From positions 3,701,001-3,765,000 of the forward strand of contig WUJK01000001.1 of the NCBI GenBank assembly GCA_011317545.1: 64,000 bases of DNA, read 5' to 3'. Positions 53,321 through 64,000 of this stretch are shown here, piece by piece; position 1 is the stretch's first letter; the number at the start of each line of letters is the position of its first letter. The position numbers and the translations under genes are program-made. The notes beneath the pieces are model-generated. The model did no database searches. It was not told the origin of the DNA and saw only the letters and a program-made list of their open reading frames with translations. Origin of the DNA: Coniella vitis. Its lineage: Eukaryota; Ascomycota; Sordariomycetes; Diaporthales; Schizoparmaceae.

Positions 53321-55233
53321 ACTTGCTTGCAACTACGAAGGGCTCAAAACAAGAGATGTAGTCAAAAGGATTGACGGTGGTGTCGTAGGCAACCCCAAGG
53401 GTAGATAGTTGGGGGCCGGCCGACCGAGCTGTGATGAGGACGGGAAATGAGGGGACTTGGTGCTGCTGCTGCGGCTCCAGGCGCTGCTGTTTGTGTTGTC
53501 GGTGCCAAAGGTAACAGCAGCCGTGGTCAAGGGCGGAGGAAGAGAGATCTCTGAAGCCTGCCCAAGTCCCCAAGAAGCTTGTCAGACAAAAGTGTAGAAC
53601 AACCTTGGAAGGCAGAGGGGGAGAGAGAGGAGGGAAGCGGGAAGAAAGCAGCCAAAGGTGAGGAGAAGGAAACGGCTCTGCCTTGTTGCCCAAACGGCAG
53701 GAGGCAGAAGCGTGGGTTTTGGGGCTGGAAGCGGGCACAAGCAACAACTGGCGAGCGGAGGCTTACATACAGCTGGAGTACTTGCGATATCAGGCAGGCT
53801 TAGCTGGCAAGTTGGCCAGCAGACAAGGTACGTACATCCGGTATAGCACTTGGGGCAATAATATTCGACAATAGCTCTCGCTTGATGATGATGACGGACG
53901 AGAAATGGCAGCGTGACGACGCCAACGACGGTTCGAGACCAGCGTGGAAAACAAGACTACTTGGGGCAGAGACGTGAGAGGTCACAGCCCGTGGATGGAA
54001 TCGCAGGCGGACAGCCGCATGGAAAGGAGGGGTTGGTTAACTGCGCTGGCCACGCCCAGGCGTACTAAGAGACGGGGACAGGGCTGCCTCGAAAACGACC
54101 GTCAAGCACATTACAGAGGTGACGGGCTTGTGGTAGGTACTTACCCCTCGATAAGCTCGGGAGGCTGGCGTCACAGTCCCTTCCTGCCGTCTCTGCCTTG
54201 GTGGCTACATGGGTACTTGCCCGGTTCCCAGTTTGTAGATGGCAGACGTCGACTCTTGCAGATGTAGAAGGAACACTTTTGTAATATCGAGCCTGCGAAG
54301 AAATACCCAGATGCCATATTTCAATAGCATCATGTATGAGGGTGCTCAGATGGATAATACCTAGATACTGTGTATGTATGGGCTGGATCTACGCATACAT
54401 AGTACTTAAACATCCGACTTACAGGGGGCAAGCAAGGCTGGCGGCTAAGAGAGCCAAACAGCTTCCAAGCCCACTGCCAAATCGGGCAGACAAGGCAGCC
54501 ATTGACCAAATCATGTGCCCAAAAATATTGGGCATCCTCTCTGATCGGAGTATTAGGTATTTCGTAGGCAAACAAGCCCTATGCCCTTGACGGCGACGCC
54601 GACGTAACCTCACCAATGCTCTTGAATTGGGTAATTCATAAAGTAACATCTATGGGTATACAGACCGTATACGTTGCCCATGCAAATATAATATCTTTCT
54701 CCGTTGGTCTTGCCGTGCAATTTCATATCTGGGATATGCGCGTCCAGTCTGTAGCCCGGGACGGACAATAGAAGCAGTTGCTTGGGGCAGTGCTGGTTCT
54801 GAGCCCCATCCAAATGCAACGCTGCATGTTTATGATGCGTTCTCTTCATCCTGTACAGAGTCGTTGAATCACAATTTGCAGCCAAGTAGGCATTTGTATT
54901 GGAAGGCGGGAGCAAAGTCTATTCACTGAACTCAGGTGTTTAGCTTTTCTATCGGGGCTGCCAAGCCGTGTTTGATACATCTTGACTGTCCATTAGTCTC
55001 TTACTCCAGACATTCAGTATACATGAGCAGGATCTAGGCCACAAAAAGGTCGAAGAACTGCTTCGAATGCAAGTAAACTATAGCACCAACTGCTACAGAG
55101 GCAGAGTTCTGCGATCTTGGGGCTGTGACCGAGACTTGTTGTATTTTTTGACGAATAGTGTTGTGTATAGGAGTTTCCAGGTTGTATTCTATGGAACTTC
55201 GCGCCAAATGACCAAGTCCACAAAGACTTGCTG
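53321..55233. other. Long intergenic region upstream of RING gene
   Basis: 1.9 kb between the RING gene start and the end of the small membrane-protein gene, both minus strand. One TACATAGTA at 54396 and several GGTAC motifs (53825, 54133) are present. Frames look non-coding. A GGTTCGAGACC at about 53930 resembles a tRNA B box but no cloverleaf can be formed. Confidence 0.45.
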
Positions 55234-55856
55234 CTACCTGGTTCGAGATGGAGATTCGTCTTCCTCGTCGCTGTCGTCCCTAAACCCCTCCTCTAGGCTG
55301 CCGGGCCCTGTCAGTATAACATTCGTAATTCTGGCCAGTCTCACAATCACTATGATAACTTACTCGCGACTCAGCCTCCTTTGAAGATCCGGTCTCCCAC
55401 TACTTCGACTCCTTCGAGCCTCTCTATCAAGTCGCGCCCGCATGTCCTCATCCTCAGGCACCTCGTCTAGCTCCTCGCCCTCTTCCGAATTATATCCGTT
55501 GTCTGACCCCGGACCAACAGCTACAACTATGCGCTCGCGCCACGTGGAGGGAACAAGGCCCCGCGCAATGGTATTTTGGATTCTGTACCGTAGGGACAGT
55601 GTGCCCGAGGAGATGGACTCGAGGGGAAGATAGGCGCCATAGCGGCTCGATCGGTAGCGGCGCCAGAGGGGTAGTAGGATATATGTGGCGAGGACAAAGA
55701 CGAGGAGAGCTATTACTGCAGGGACAATGAGGGTCTACAAAGAAAGAAAAGCAGGTCAGCATACGTACTTCATCGCAACTTGGATAGTAACTTCTTTGCC
55801 CCCCCAAAAATTTGGCGGGACTATCTTGCCTTGACCGTAGATACCGTCGACCCCAT
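55234..55856 (-). CDS. Small single-pass membrane protein, three exons with an apparent GC-AG intron
   Basis: Exons 55856-55830, 55734-55364 and 55297-55234 give 153 residues. Exon 1 encodes only nine residues (MGSTVSTVK); its donor reads AAG|GCAAGA, a GC-AG intron of 95 nt with a clean TTTCTTTGTAG acceptor. Using a GT six or more bases upstream would also keep frame but loses residues. Intron 2 (66 nt) is standard GT-AG and yields LSRD-LEEGF. The protein has a membrane helix right after the start (IVPAVIALLVFVLATYILLPLW), a basic RRYRSSRYG patch, then a polar and acidic cytosolic tail (NSEEGEELDEV, DDSDEEDESPSRTR). Type and charge pattern suggest an N-terminal anchor in ER or Golgi. No family name recognised. 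Neither exon 1 nor exon 3 is detectable by frame length. Confidence 0.65.
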
Positions 55857-57870
55857 CTTCGCGGTTGTCGCTAGAATCTGCGAACAAACAAATGACGGCC
55901 TAGCCGACTGAGAAAAAACAAAAGCAGGCTGCAATGGCAACAACGAAGCGCAGGAGGTTATCGGGTGGATGACTTTCTGTCATGGGGCCGGCTCACGGGG
56001 CCCAAGGTTTCGGTTCGTTCGCTTGGAAAACTGGGAGGATGTGAGTCTGGTGTGGCAGCCAGTCATCAGTCGTGCAGCCTCACTCAGCTCCTGCAACCCA
56101 GATGCATGACAACTGCGCCAATGTTCCAATCCCGAGATGCGATGTGGACGCGCAACGGCACACACACAGGACAAGACTCCGGACTGACACTTGTCATTGG
56201 GTTGCTTGCGGTGGATGCTTGCCATTTTCTAGATTGGCCCGAGGCTGGTGGATCTGGGGAAGAGATTGGAGGGTTAGGGTTGAGCGTGGCATTGGAGACG
56301 GTAGACATGTAGCATGCGTTGATAAGTACTGTATGGCAGGAACGTTTTGCCTATTCCCGTGAGCTGGTAACACCGCGTGCTGGCAAATATCTGGGTTCAG
56401 CCATATTTGGCCAGCCGGGAAACGGCGTTGGAGACGTATCAGCATGCTTATAATAGCTTTGGGAGTGAAGCATTCCTTGCTGGCAAAGACATGGCTACCT
56501 GGGTACTAACCAGCCCGTCCGATGGAAACAATAACACGCTAAAGCTGGCTCAATGCATCGTGGTATGCTGCATGTCCTCATCTTATATTTAAACTACCAC
56601 AGTGTGCACAAAAAGATCATGGACATGTGCACCAGGCGTTTCTGGGCAGTGTTATAGAAGCATGCGGGCAGTTTCTTTGGTGAGCAGCCTCACCTCTGAA
56701 ACTCGACCCGTTTCATTGTTCGAAGCGCCCAGTAGTCGCATAGTCTTTCAACGGTTACTTGGTGCGAAAATTCATCGCATGACTGGCACGCGTAAGGTAG
56801 TCAATAAAGATTGCTCGTGTGGCTTACCGTCGGTTTCTTGTTCTTTTCTTTGGCGGGTAATTTCGGTGATGACCAGGACAGCAGTTGGCCCCCTCGGAAT
56901 TGTCAAATTGTGCTGCTGCCGTAGCTTCAGCTCACTAACAGCCTAATAATACGTACTTTGATAAGGTAGCAAGGGTAGATAGATGCATATTGGGCCAAGA
57001 CGAGCATACGGGACGGTTGCAGTTGTGCCTGCACGCGCCCCTGAAACTAGGTCCCTGGGGGATCCTTGACAGACTCTACATGCCGCTCTGAGGCCGGCTG
57101 GTGGAGCGGGCTGGCTTGGCTGGGCTCTACAGAGTATAGTAGCATAGGGGCCCACAGCATCCTCTATTACATGCTGTAGCGCAGTCCTGGTTGGCTTGCG
57201 GGCGTTGCGGGCGTGGGAATCACAATCAGCGTCTCTCCACGCCGTCCCGCCGCTACTGACGGCCACAGCAGCTTCCAATTGCCTCAGCACTCTCGCCCCC
57301 CAGACCTCACGTCAAACTTTCGATGCGATCTACCGCCAGACTCGCTTCTACTTCCTCCACCACCCACCAAACACCACCACTCGTCGGCCTCTCTTTGTGC
57401 CAACCTTTACCCCCACCAAGCAGCAACAACCGCGCAATCACTCGTAACGCCCGCCTGGGCTGGTCCGTGGTGTCTTTTAAGCACATGCTAACATAGCACA
57501 AACCACGCACGTTTGGATCATGCGCTCACAGACTTGACTGCGCGCATCCGCCCCTTCGTCAAAGATCGACCTCCCCTGCTCCTTCGAGACGTGCCCGGCT
57601 GCAACATATCGCGGAAGTTGTAGTGCGATGATGCACCTGACCTGGCGATCAAAGACATTTCTGCCAGTTGCACAATCTCCCGTCCGCTGTGACCGTCAAC
57701 GATAACCTACGACACGCTCCAAAGCCCAAACATCCGTGGTCGATTCCTTCCCGACGCAGCAGTCCGTGCTGTTGAGTCCCTTTCTCTATCCACCTACCGT
57801 TGCCGCAGACATACACGTCTTGAACGGATAGCGCGGTATCGATCACCTGCCATCCCGCTAACCCGCCAAC
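55857..57870. other. Intergenic region upstream of the formin
   Basis: 2.0 kb between divergent genes (small membrane protein, minus; formin, plus). No protein-like frame, repeat or RNA gene was recognised. CT- and CA-rich DNA from about 57230 to 57600 suits a long formin 5' UTR. Confidence 0.45.
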
Positions 57871-60800
57871 ATGGCCTCCCTTTTCTCTAGAGGCAAGAAC
57901 AAAAGGCATACGAGTGACGAGGGCCGGAATCTTGGGATCAATAATCAGCAGCAGCAGCAGCAACAGCAAGATGCTGCCAGCATCATATCACGCTCGTCTC
58001 GCCACAACCGGGACTCGTCGGTGATATCGCTGGACCAACCCATGTCGCCCGACGGGAACGGTATCAACGAGGTGGCAGGCATATTTTCGACCATACCTTA
58101 TGAGAGTACCTCGAATGGCCGCCGCTCCCCCGTACCGACCGAATATCTCCCCAAAGGCGAACAGCTGCCTGTCAGGAGAGAGCCTCTCCCGCATCAACTC
58201 AACAAAGTCACTGCAGACTTCCACCAGTATCCTACCTTTGATCCTTCTTCCATCCCAGGCTACGGGCAGCAACAACATGTGTCCGGACCCCGCCCGCCGC
58301 CGCCGAGCCATCCTAACAACGTTACCATGGCGACTGGCCGGACTGCGCAACAGCAATGGGGTCCAGCCAGAGACAGCGGTTATACAGCATCCCACAGCTC
58401 TAAGTACGGTGCCTATGCGCCGTCGCAAGCGCGATCCTCGGCAGACCAATCTACAACATATTCAGGTAACAGAGGATCCTATGACCTTTCCACCATCTCT
58501 AGTCGCTTGTCTAGGCCACCATTGCCCAGTGCTACGTCTCAGAGCAGCTTCTCATCCAACCTTTCCAATCGGGATTCCCAGCGCCTAACCAAGTTTCCAG
58601 GAGGACTCTCACCCACTAGCCCTAACGATGTCTTTAATATGCCGAAGCCCGACGACAACGTTATCGAGCAAATGTTCCTCCAGTTGATGCAGAAGCGTGG
58701 TTGGCACAACCTTCCTGAGCAAGCCCAGCGCCAGATGCTAGCCTACCCCTCCGCCAAGAAATGGACCCTGATACACCAGGACAGACTCACCGAGTGGCAG
58801 GGCGAACAGAAACGACGAATCTCCACGAAACCCGGTTCTTACCAGACGTTCGATGTTGCAGCTTCCGCTGCGGAGGAGGGCAGTCCTGAATGGTACGTTA
58901 GAAAAGTCATGGATAACAGCCTAGACACCAAGGGCCTGGGAAGTCTCGAAGTCAATTTGCGAACGCAGCAAATTGGGTGGGTACGACGCTTCATTGAATG
59001 CCAAGGACAGGTTGCTCTCACGACGCTTCTTTTGAAGATGAATAGAAGACAAGCAGCAGGACCGGCTGCGCCCGATGCCCCGGGAACGCACCGCGGAGAC
59101 ACCAAAAGTCTTGATCGGGAGTATGATATTGTAAAGTGCTTAAAGGCACTGATGAACAACAAATTTGGCGCAGATGACGCTTTGGCACACCAACAGGTTA
59201 TCCTGGCATTGGCAACCTGCTTGATATCTCCCCGTCTGAGCACGCGAAAGTTGGTGAGCGAAGTCTTGACATTTTTGTGTCACTGGGGCGATGGCGATGG
59301 GCACGTCAAAGTCATTCAGGCCATGGATGCTGTCAAGACCCAGCACAATGAAAATGGCCGGTTCGATGCATGGATGCGGCTTGTCGAGGTCACCGTCGAC
59401 GGCCGTGGCAAGATGGGCAGCTTGGTCGGTGCCAGTGAAGAAGTGCGCAGCGGTGGTGTGGGCATGGAGAACCTGCTCATGGAATATGCGGTTGCGACCC
59501 TTATCCTCGTCAACATGATCATCGACGCGCCGGAAAAGGATTTACACTTGAGGATGCACATCCGTGCCCAGTTTGGGGCTTGTGGCATCAAGCGCATTCT
59601 GAGTAAGATGGAAGCTTTCCAGTACGACCTCATTGACAAGCAAATCGAGCGGTACCGAACGAACGAAGCCATCGACTATGAGGACATGCTTGAGCGGGAA
59701 GGTAGCAGCATCAAGGATAATGTAGAGGACGAGGTTAAGGACCTTACGGACCCCATTCAGATTGTTGATGCCATCCAAAACCGGCTGCAAGGCACCAAGA
59801 CGAACGACTACTTTATCTCTGCATTGCAGCACCTGCTTCTCATCCGGGAGAATGATGGCGAAGAAAGGCTGAGAATGTTCCAACTCGTGGACTCAATGTT
59901 GAGCTATGTTGCCATGGACCGGCGTCTGCCAGACATGGATCTCAAGCAAAGTCTCAATTTCACAGTGCAAAGTCTCTTGGATAAGCTACACACGGATTCA
60001 GAGGCACGCCAAGCTCTCGACGAGGCTCTTGAGGCTCGGCAGATAGCAGAGGCCGCAATGGCCGAGAGAGACGAAACGAAGGCGCAACTAGAGCTTGGTG
60101 CTGATGGTCTTGTTGCCAAACTGCAAAAGCAGCTCAACGAGCAGTCCAGGTTCATTGAAGCCCAGAAGAGGCAGGCTGAGAATCTCAAGTCGGAGCTCGA
60201 GAATCTCCAAACGATTCGAGCCAAGGAGGCTCAGCGGAATGAGCTCGAGACTCGCGAACTCTACCTCATGCTTCGCGATGCACAGGATGTTGCAGCGTCC
60301 AAGGCTGCTAATAACAGCACCGCCCTGGGCGCAGAAGATCCTGCTCGTGCGCAGGGTATTCTCGACCGTGAAAGGCTGATGGAGCGTCTCGCCAAGCAGC
60401 TCGAGCGCCAAAAGACACAGTACAAGCTTGAAGGCAGACGGTGGGGCGAAGAAGTTGGGCCCTCGGACGAACTGCGTGCTCTGCGTGAAGAGATGGACGG
60501 GGGTCTAGATGTACCCGCGCCTAGAGACTTTACCCACAGCGTGCTTGGATCAGTTAATCGCCAAACACGGATGCCTCGGAGGGGTGATACTGGAGGCCAA
60601 TCTATGGAGGGTGCCGCCAGCGGGGAAGAAGATGTCGTGTACGAGAAGCCACGCGTCGTCGAGATTCGCCGGCCGCTGCTGGATCCCAAGCAAGCCAACG
60701 GTCTCATGGGAGAGATTAGGGGCGCTGTCAAGAAATACGATGCTAGTGACTCGGAGGATGACCAGGACACAACAACAGGACCATCCCATACCAGCCTTGA

Positions 60801-63192
60801 AGTTCAATCGCCCATCACACCTAGCGAAGACACGCCCAAGATTGAGGTTACGAGCGCTGGAACAGGTGCTCCGCCACCTCCTCCACCTCCGCCTCCACCA
60901 CCGATGCCTGGGCAGCTTCCCGGTGCCCCTCCCCCACCACCACCACCTCCTCCTCCACCAATGCCCGGGCAGCTTCCTGGCGCTCCTCCTCCGCCCCCGC
61001 CTCCACCGCCTCTGCCTGGTATGTTGTCACCAGCTACCGCAGGCGGGCCCCCACCTCCTCCGCCTCCACCTCCGCCCCCAGGAGCCCTGGGCGGTATTCC
61101 AGGTGCTCCACCGCCTCCACCGATGCCTGGTGCTATGCACGGACACTTCCTTTCACAGCAAGCTGCACTTACTACAACGAATGGTATTGGGTTGCCAGTT
61201 GTCCGGCCAAAGAAGAAGCTCAAGGCACTTCACTGGGACAAGGTCGACGAGGCCTCCTCGACCCATTGGGCTGCTCACACGCCTACAGCCGAAGCTCGAG
61301 AAGAGAAGTATGTCGAGCTTAGCAAGAGGGGAATTCTTGATGAAGTTGAGAAACTGTTCATGGCCAAGGAGGCCAAAAAGCTCGGTGGTGCATCTGGCAA
61401 GAAGGACGACAAGAAGCAGATTATCTCCAATGATCTGCGGAAAGCATTCGGTAAGTCGTTGCTCACTGATGAAAAGCATTGACCAAGGGAGATTGGCTAA
61501 CGAACATTCACAGAAATTGCCTTGGCCAAGTTCTCTCAGCATCCCGTTGAGAAGGTGGTACAAATGATCATACACTGCGACACCGACGTGCTCGAGAACC
61601 CAGTCGTCATGGATTTCTTGCAAAAGGACGACATGTGCAACATACCCGAGAATGTATCAAAGCAAATGGCACCCTATAGCAAGGACTGGACAGGCCCAGA
61701 CGCTGTGAATGTTGCTCGGGAACAAGATCCGGCTGAACTTACGAGGCAAGATCAGATCTACTTGCAGACGGCGTTTGAGCTCCACTATTACTGGAAGAGC
61801 AGGATGCGAGCTCTGGCCTTGACGAGGTCCTTTGAGCCTGACTACGAAGAGATCACCGAAAAGATGCGTCAAGTTGTGGATGTTTCCGAGTCTTTGCGAG
61901 ACTCGGTGTCTTTGATGAACGTTCTCGGTCTGATTCTCGACATCGGTAACTACATGAACGACGCGAACAAGCAGGCGCGTGGTTTCAAGCTCAGCTCCCT
62001 TGCGCGTTTGGGCATGGTCAAGGACGACAAGAACCAGTCGACGTTGGCCGATCTTGTGGAGCGCATCGTCCGGCAGCAGTATCCCGAGTGGGATTCCTTT
62101 GTCGAAGACATTCAAGGCGTCATGACTGCGCAGAAGATCAACATTGAACAGCTGCAGTCAGACGCCAAAAAGTACATTGACAATGTCCGCAACGTGCAAA
62201 CGTCGCTCGATAACGGCAACTTGTCTGACCCTAAGAAGTTCCATCCGCAAGACCGCGTTTCACAGATTGTGCAGCGCTGCATGAAGGAAGCACGACGCAA
62301 GGCTGAGCAAATGGAGCTCTATCTCGAGGAGATGTGCCGGTGCTACAATGAGATTATGGCCTTCTATGGCGAAGATCCGACGGACGAAAACGCCCGACGC
62401 GACTTCTTTGCCAAGCTGGCGCTATTCATTAGCGAGTGGAAGAAATCGCGCGAGAAGAACGTCACGTTTGAGAAGCAGCGCAAGATCAATGAGGAGTCGA
62501 TGCGCCGCAAGAACGCTGCGCTCCAGGTCTCTGCAGGCGGACGCGTCGACAACGGCCCCGTCAGTCCCAGCAGTGCCGGCGCAATGGACAGCCTTCTTGA
62601 GAAGCTACGTGCCGCCGCGCCGCAGACCAGAGGCGAGAGAGATCGCAGAAAGCGATTGCGCTTGCAAAACAAGCATCAGAACCGCATCGCTTCGGGACAA
62701 AAGATTCCGGATCTCAACGAGATTCCCGACGCGGAGGCGGGCCTACAGAGCGCAAAGAGTGTCGACAGCCATGCTACCGCGGACGATGCGTCTGTGAATG
62801 GCAGCAGCAGTGCTGGGGGCTTGCTCTCGCCCAACTCGCTCCTGTCGCCTCGTGAGGACGAGGATGACCTGGCGCAAAGAGCGGCCATGTTGTTGCAGGG
62901 TATGCGTGAGGGCGATGACGAGGAGGAGGACAAGAGGCGGGACGCGAGGAGGAGAACAGCGCAAGATGAGAGGAACGCGAGACGGAGAAGGCGCGACAAG
63001 ACGTCGAGTGCGCGGCCGCCAACGCGGGGTAGTACAACGACGAATGGTGACGACGCTCCTCCTGATGCGGAAGGGGAAAAGGTGACAGAGGAAGAAGCCG
63101 CAAGTACGAATGGTGCAGAGCCCGAAGCTGGAGCAGGCCGAGGTGGGGAGGATGGACCAACACAACGAGAGGAGGAAGTCGATGCAGCATAA
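57871..63192 (+). CDS. BNI1: Formin of the BNI1/SepA type (diaphanous-related)
   Basis: Two exons, 57871-61450 and 61514-63192, joined in phase 1 (TTC G|AA ATT) over a 63-nt intron, give 1752 residues. Order of parts: a disordered polar N-terminus with a run of eight Gln; a GTPase-binding/FH3 region from about residue 258 (NVIEQMFLQLMQKRGWHNLPEQ) to 700; a coiled coil at about 705-860 (KLQKQLNEQSRFIEAQKRQAENLK); a proline-rich FH1 at about 1000-1090 with three long proline runs separated by MPGQLPGA; the FH2 actin-nucleation domain from KKLKALHWDKV (near 1112) to about 1540, with GNYMNDANKQARGFKLSSL; and a DAD motif MDSLLEKLRAA plus basic residues from 1551, for autoinhibition. The tail is Glu/Arg-rich disorder. 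Known: Rho-regulated, profilin-fed actin cable assembly at the hyphal tip and septum. Confidence 0.95.
57946..57969. repeat. Polyglutamine-coding tract in the formin
   Basis: Eight consecutive CAG/CAA codons near the N-terminus of the formin, in a disordered region. Confidence 0.9.
60868..61137. repeat. Proline-coding repeats of the formin FH1 region
   Basis: CCN-rich DNA encoding five proline runs (nine to eleven Pro each in the first four), the first two joined by the identical linker MPGQLPGA. These are profilin-binding tracks. The opposite strand is open as a glycine-rich frame, which is spurious. Confidence 0.9.
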
Positions 63193-64000
63193 TGCTGGAG
63201 AAGAAGTCCAAGTCGAACAAGGACGACATGAGAGTGTAGAGAGAAGGGATGATGAAGATGGTGAAGATGAAAGTTCGAGACATTCAGTGTTTCGACATGT
63301 TCTGGGACGGCTGCATGTGCTCAAAGAAGGTTAATGCATGAGGAGGATGTCTATAGGCGGGTGCGGTCTGTGGAGGAAGAGGCTTACATTGCTTGGGAAA
63401 GGGAGACGCAACGGATCGGGGCATATACTGTTTACCTTGGCTGCCCTCACCAGCCTGTCCAAGTATATTTGCAGCTCTAAGACACATGATACTATGTATA
63501 CTAATCGAGTGGAGAGACGTGTTCCTATATACAGCGCCCGCTATTGCTCAAGATCATGTGATGTTGTGAATCGAATTGTTGTAGCATATCTATGTCAAGT
63601 TTGGTTGTCCTTTTCACTGCTTCCAGGCGTTTATATATCCAGTGCAGCTGACAACATCCAATGCACTTTGTCTCCTTCTCACCTTGACTGGTCAGATCGG
63701 GAGGGAACTCTCGGCGTGCATGAGTGGTTCCCTCCACGAAGGAGATTGCTGATGTAATCATGCTCACTGAGCCCAGCGACACACCTGCTGAGGTAGGTGC
63801 TCCCTTGTCTTTCAACCCATGTGCACCTTCCCCCAAACTCCCATATCCACTTGCCCGCCGACTGTCTACCGAGGCAGCTCTTGTTCAAATCCTGCATTCA
63901 CAGGGATAAAACCGCAGAACCATGAAACGCTCGCTGCCACCTTGGAGCGCGCTCGACATGTATCTCACTCTCCAGTATCCAACTTGCGAAACGGCGTCTC
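63193..64000. other. Region downstream of the formin, to the window end
   Basis: Formin 3' UTR followed by non-coding DNA with one TACTATGTA at 63490. A short open frame touches the edge and is listed separately. No complete gene is visible. Confidence 0.45.
63922..64000 (+). CDS. Possible start of a further gene, cut by the right edge
   Basis: An ATG at 63922-63924 opens a frame of 26 codons that is still open at the last base (begins MKRSLPPWSALDMYL). It is too short to judge and has no recognisable motif. Listed only so that the adjoining sequence can be checked. Confidence 0.15.
   Translation, partial: MKRSLPPWSALDMYLTLQYPTCETAS

Noticed and set aside
53922..53945. tRNA B-box-like GGTTCGAGACC
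   Set aside because: The T stem does not pair and no acceptor stem or A box is found at the right distance.
60804..61223. Glycine-rich minus-strand frame
   Set aside because: Antisense image of the polyproline FH1 region.
63870..63905. Second B-box-like sequence (GTTCAAATCC)
   Set aside because: No cloverleaf can be built around it.

Overview
The window is a gene-dense stretch of a filamentous ascomycete nuclear genome. Genes are monocistronic, on both strands, with 0-3 short GT-AG introns (about 55-120 nt, one of 438 nt), and the proteins look like Pezizomycotina, most probably Sordariomycetes/Hypocreales. That lineage guess rests on protein appearance and intron style; I could not run a search. 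No rRNA, tRNA, transposon, CRISPR array or secondary-metabolite cluster was recognised. Twenty genes are supported, one of them cut by the left edge, and a further weak candidate touches the right edge.

Layout. 1-9 kb: the tail of an amino-acid permease, a YIM1-like quinone-oxidoreductase (MDR) protein, a four-exon NAD formate dehydrogenase with a mitochondrial-type leader, and a SAM methyltransferase. 11-17 kb: a 1755-residue protein with an Hsp90/sacsin-type GHKL ATPase module at the N-terminus and a zincin-like HExxHxxxxxH motif near the C-terminus. 17-24 kb: an MMTAG2-type SR-rich protein divergent from Mediator subunit MED6, a small stand-alone DnaJ-type zinc-finger protein, and a coiled-coil protein of unknown function. 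24-32 kb: the ribosome-biogenesis helicase DHR1/ECM16 divergent from a proteasome assembly chaperone (PAC3 family), then a long stretch without genes. 32-37 kb: a small six-cysteine candidate secreted protein, then two mitochondrial redox genes in tandem, AIM32 and CYC2. 37-49 kb: the flippase NEO1 divergent from the COPII scaffold SEC16. 49-56 kb: the checkpoint clamp subunit HUS1, a RING-finger protein and a three-exon single-pass membrane protein with an apparent GC-AG intron. 57-63 kb: a BNI1/SepA-type formin.

Most genes are core housekeeping functions (RNA polymerase II transcription, ribosome and proteasome assembly, ER exit and membrane traffic, actin polarity, DNA damage checkpoint, mitochondrial redox) with no operon-like logic. 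Possible functional neighbours are AIM32-CYC2, and the divergent pairs MMTAG2/MED6, DHR1/PAC3 and NEO1/SEC16, which may share promoters. Exon joins were deduced by hand from splice consensus, reading frame and remembered family endings. Several change the protein relative to the longest open frame, notably the short last exons of HUS1 and NEO1 and the last exon of SEC16.

The observations I would follow first are the GHKL-ATPase/zincin-like fusion at 11.4-16.8 kb, and an over-represented 9-mer (TACTATGTA on either strand) found eleven times, always between genes and clustered upstream of FDH and in the NEO1/SEC16 interval.
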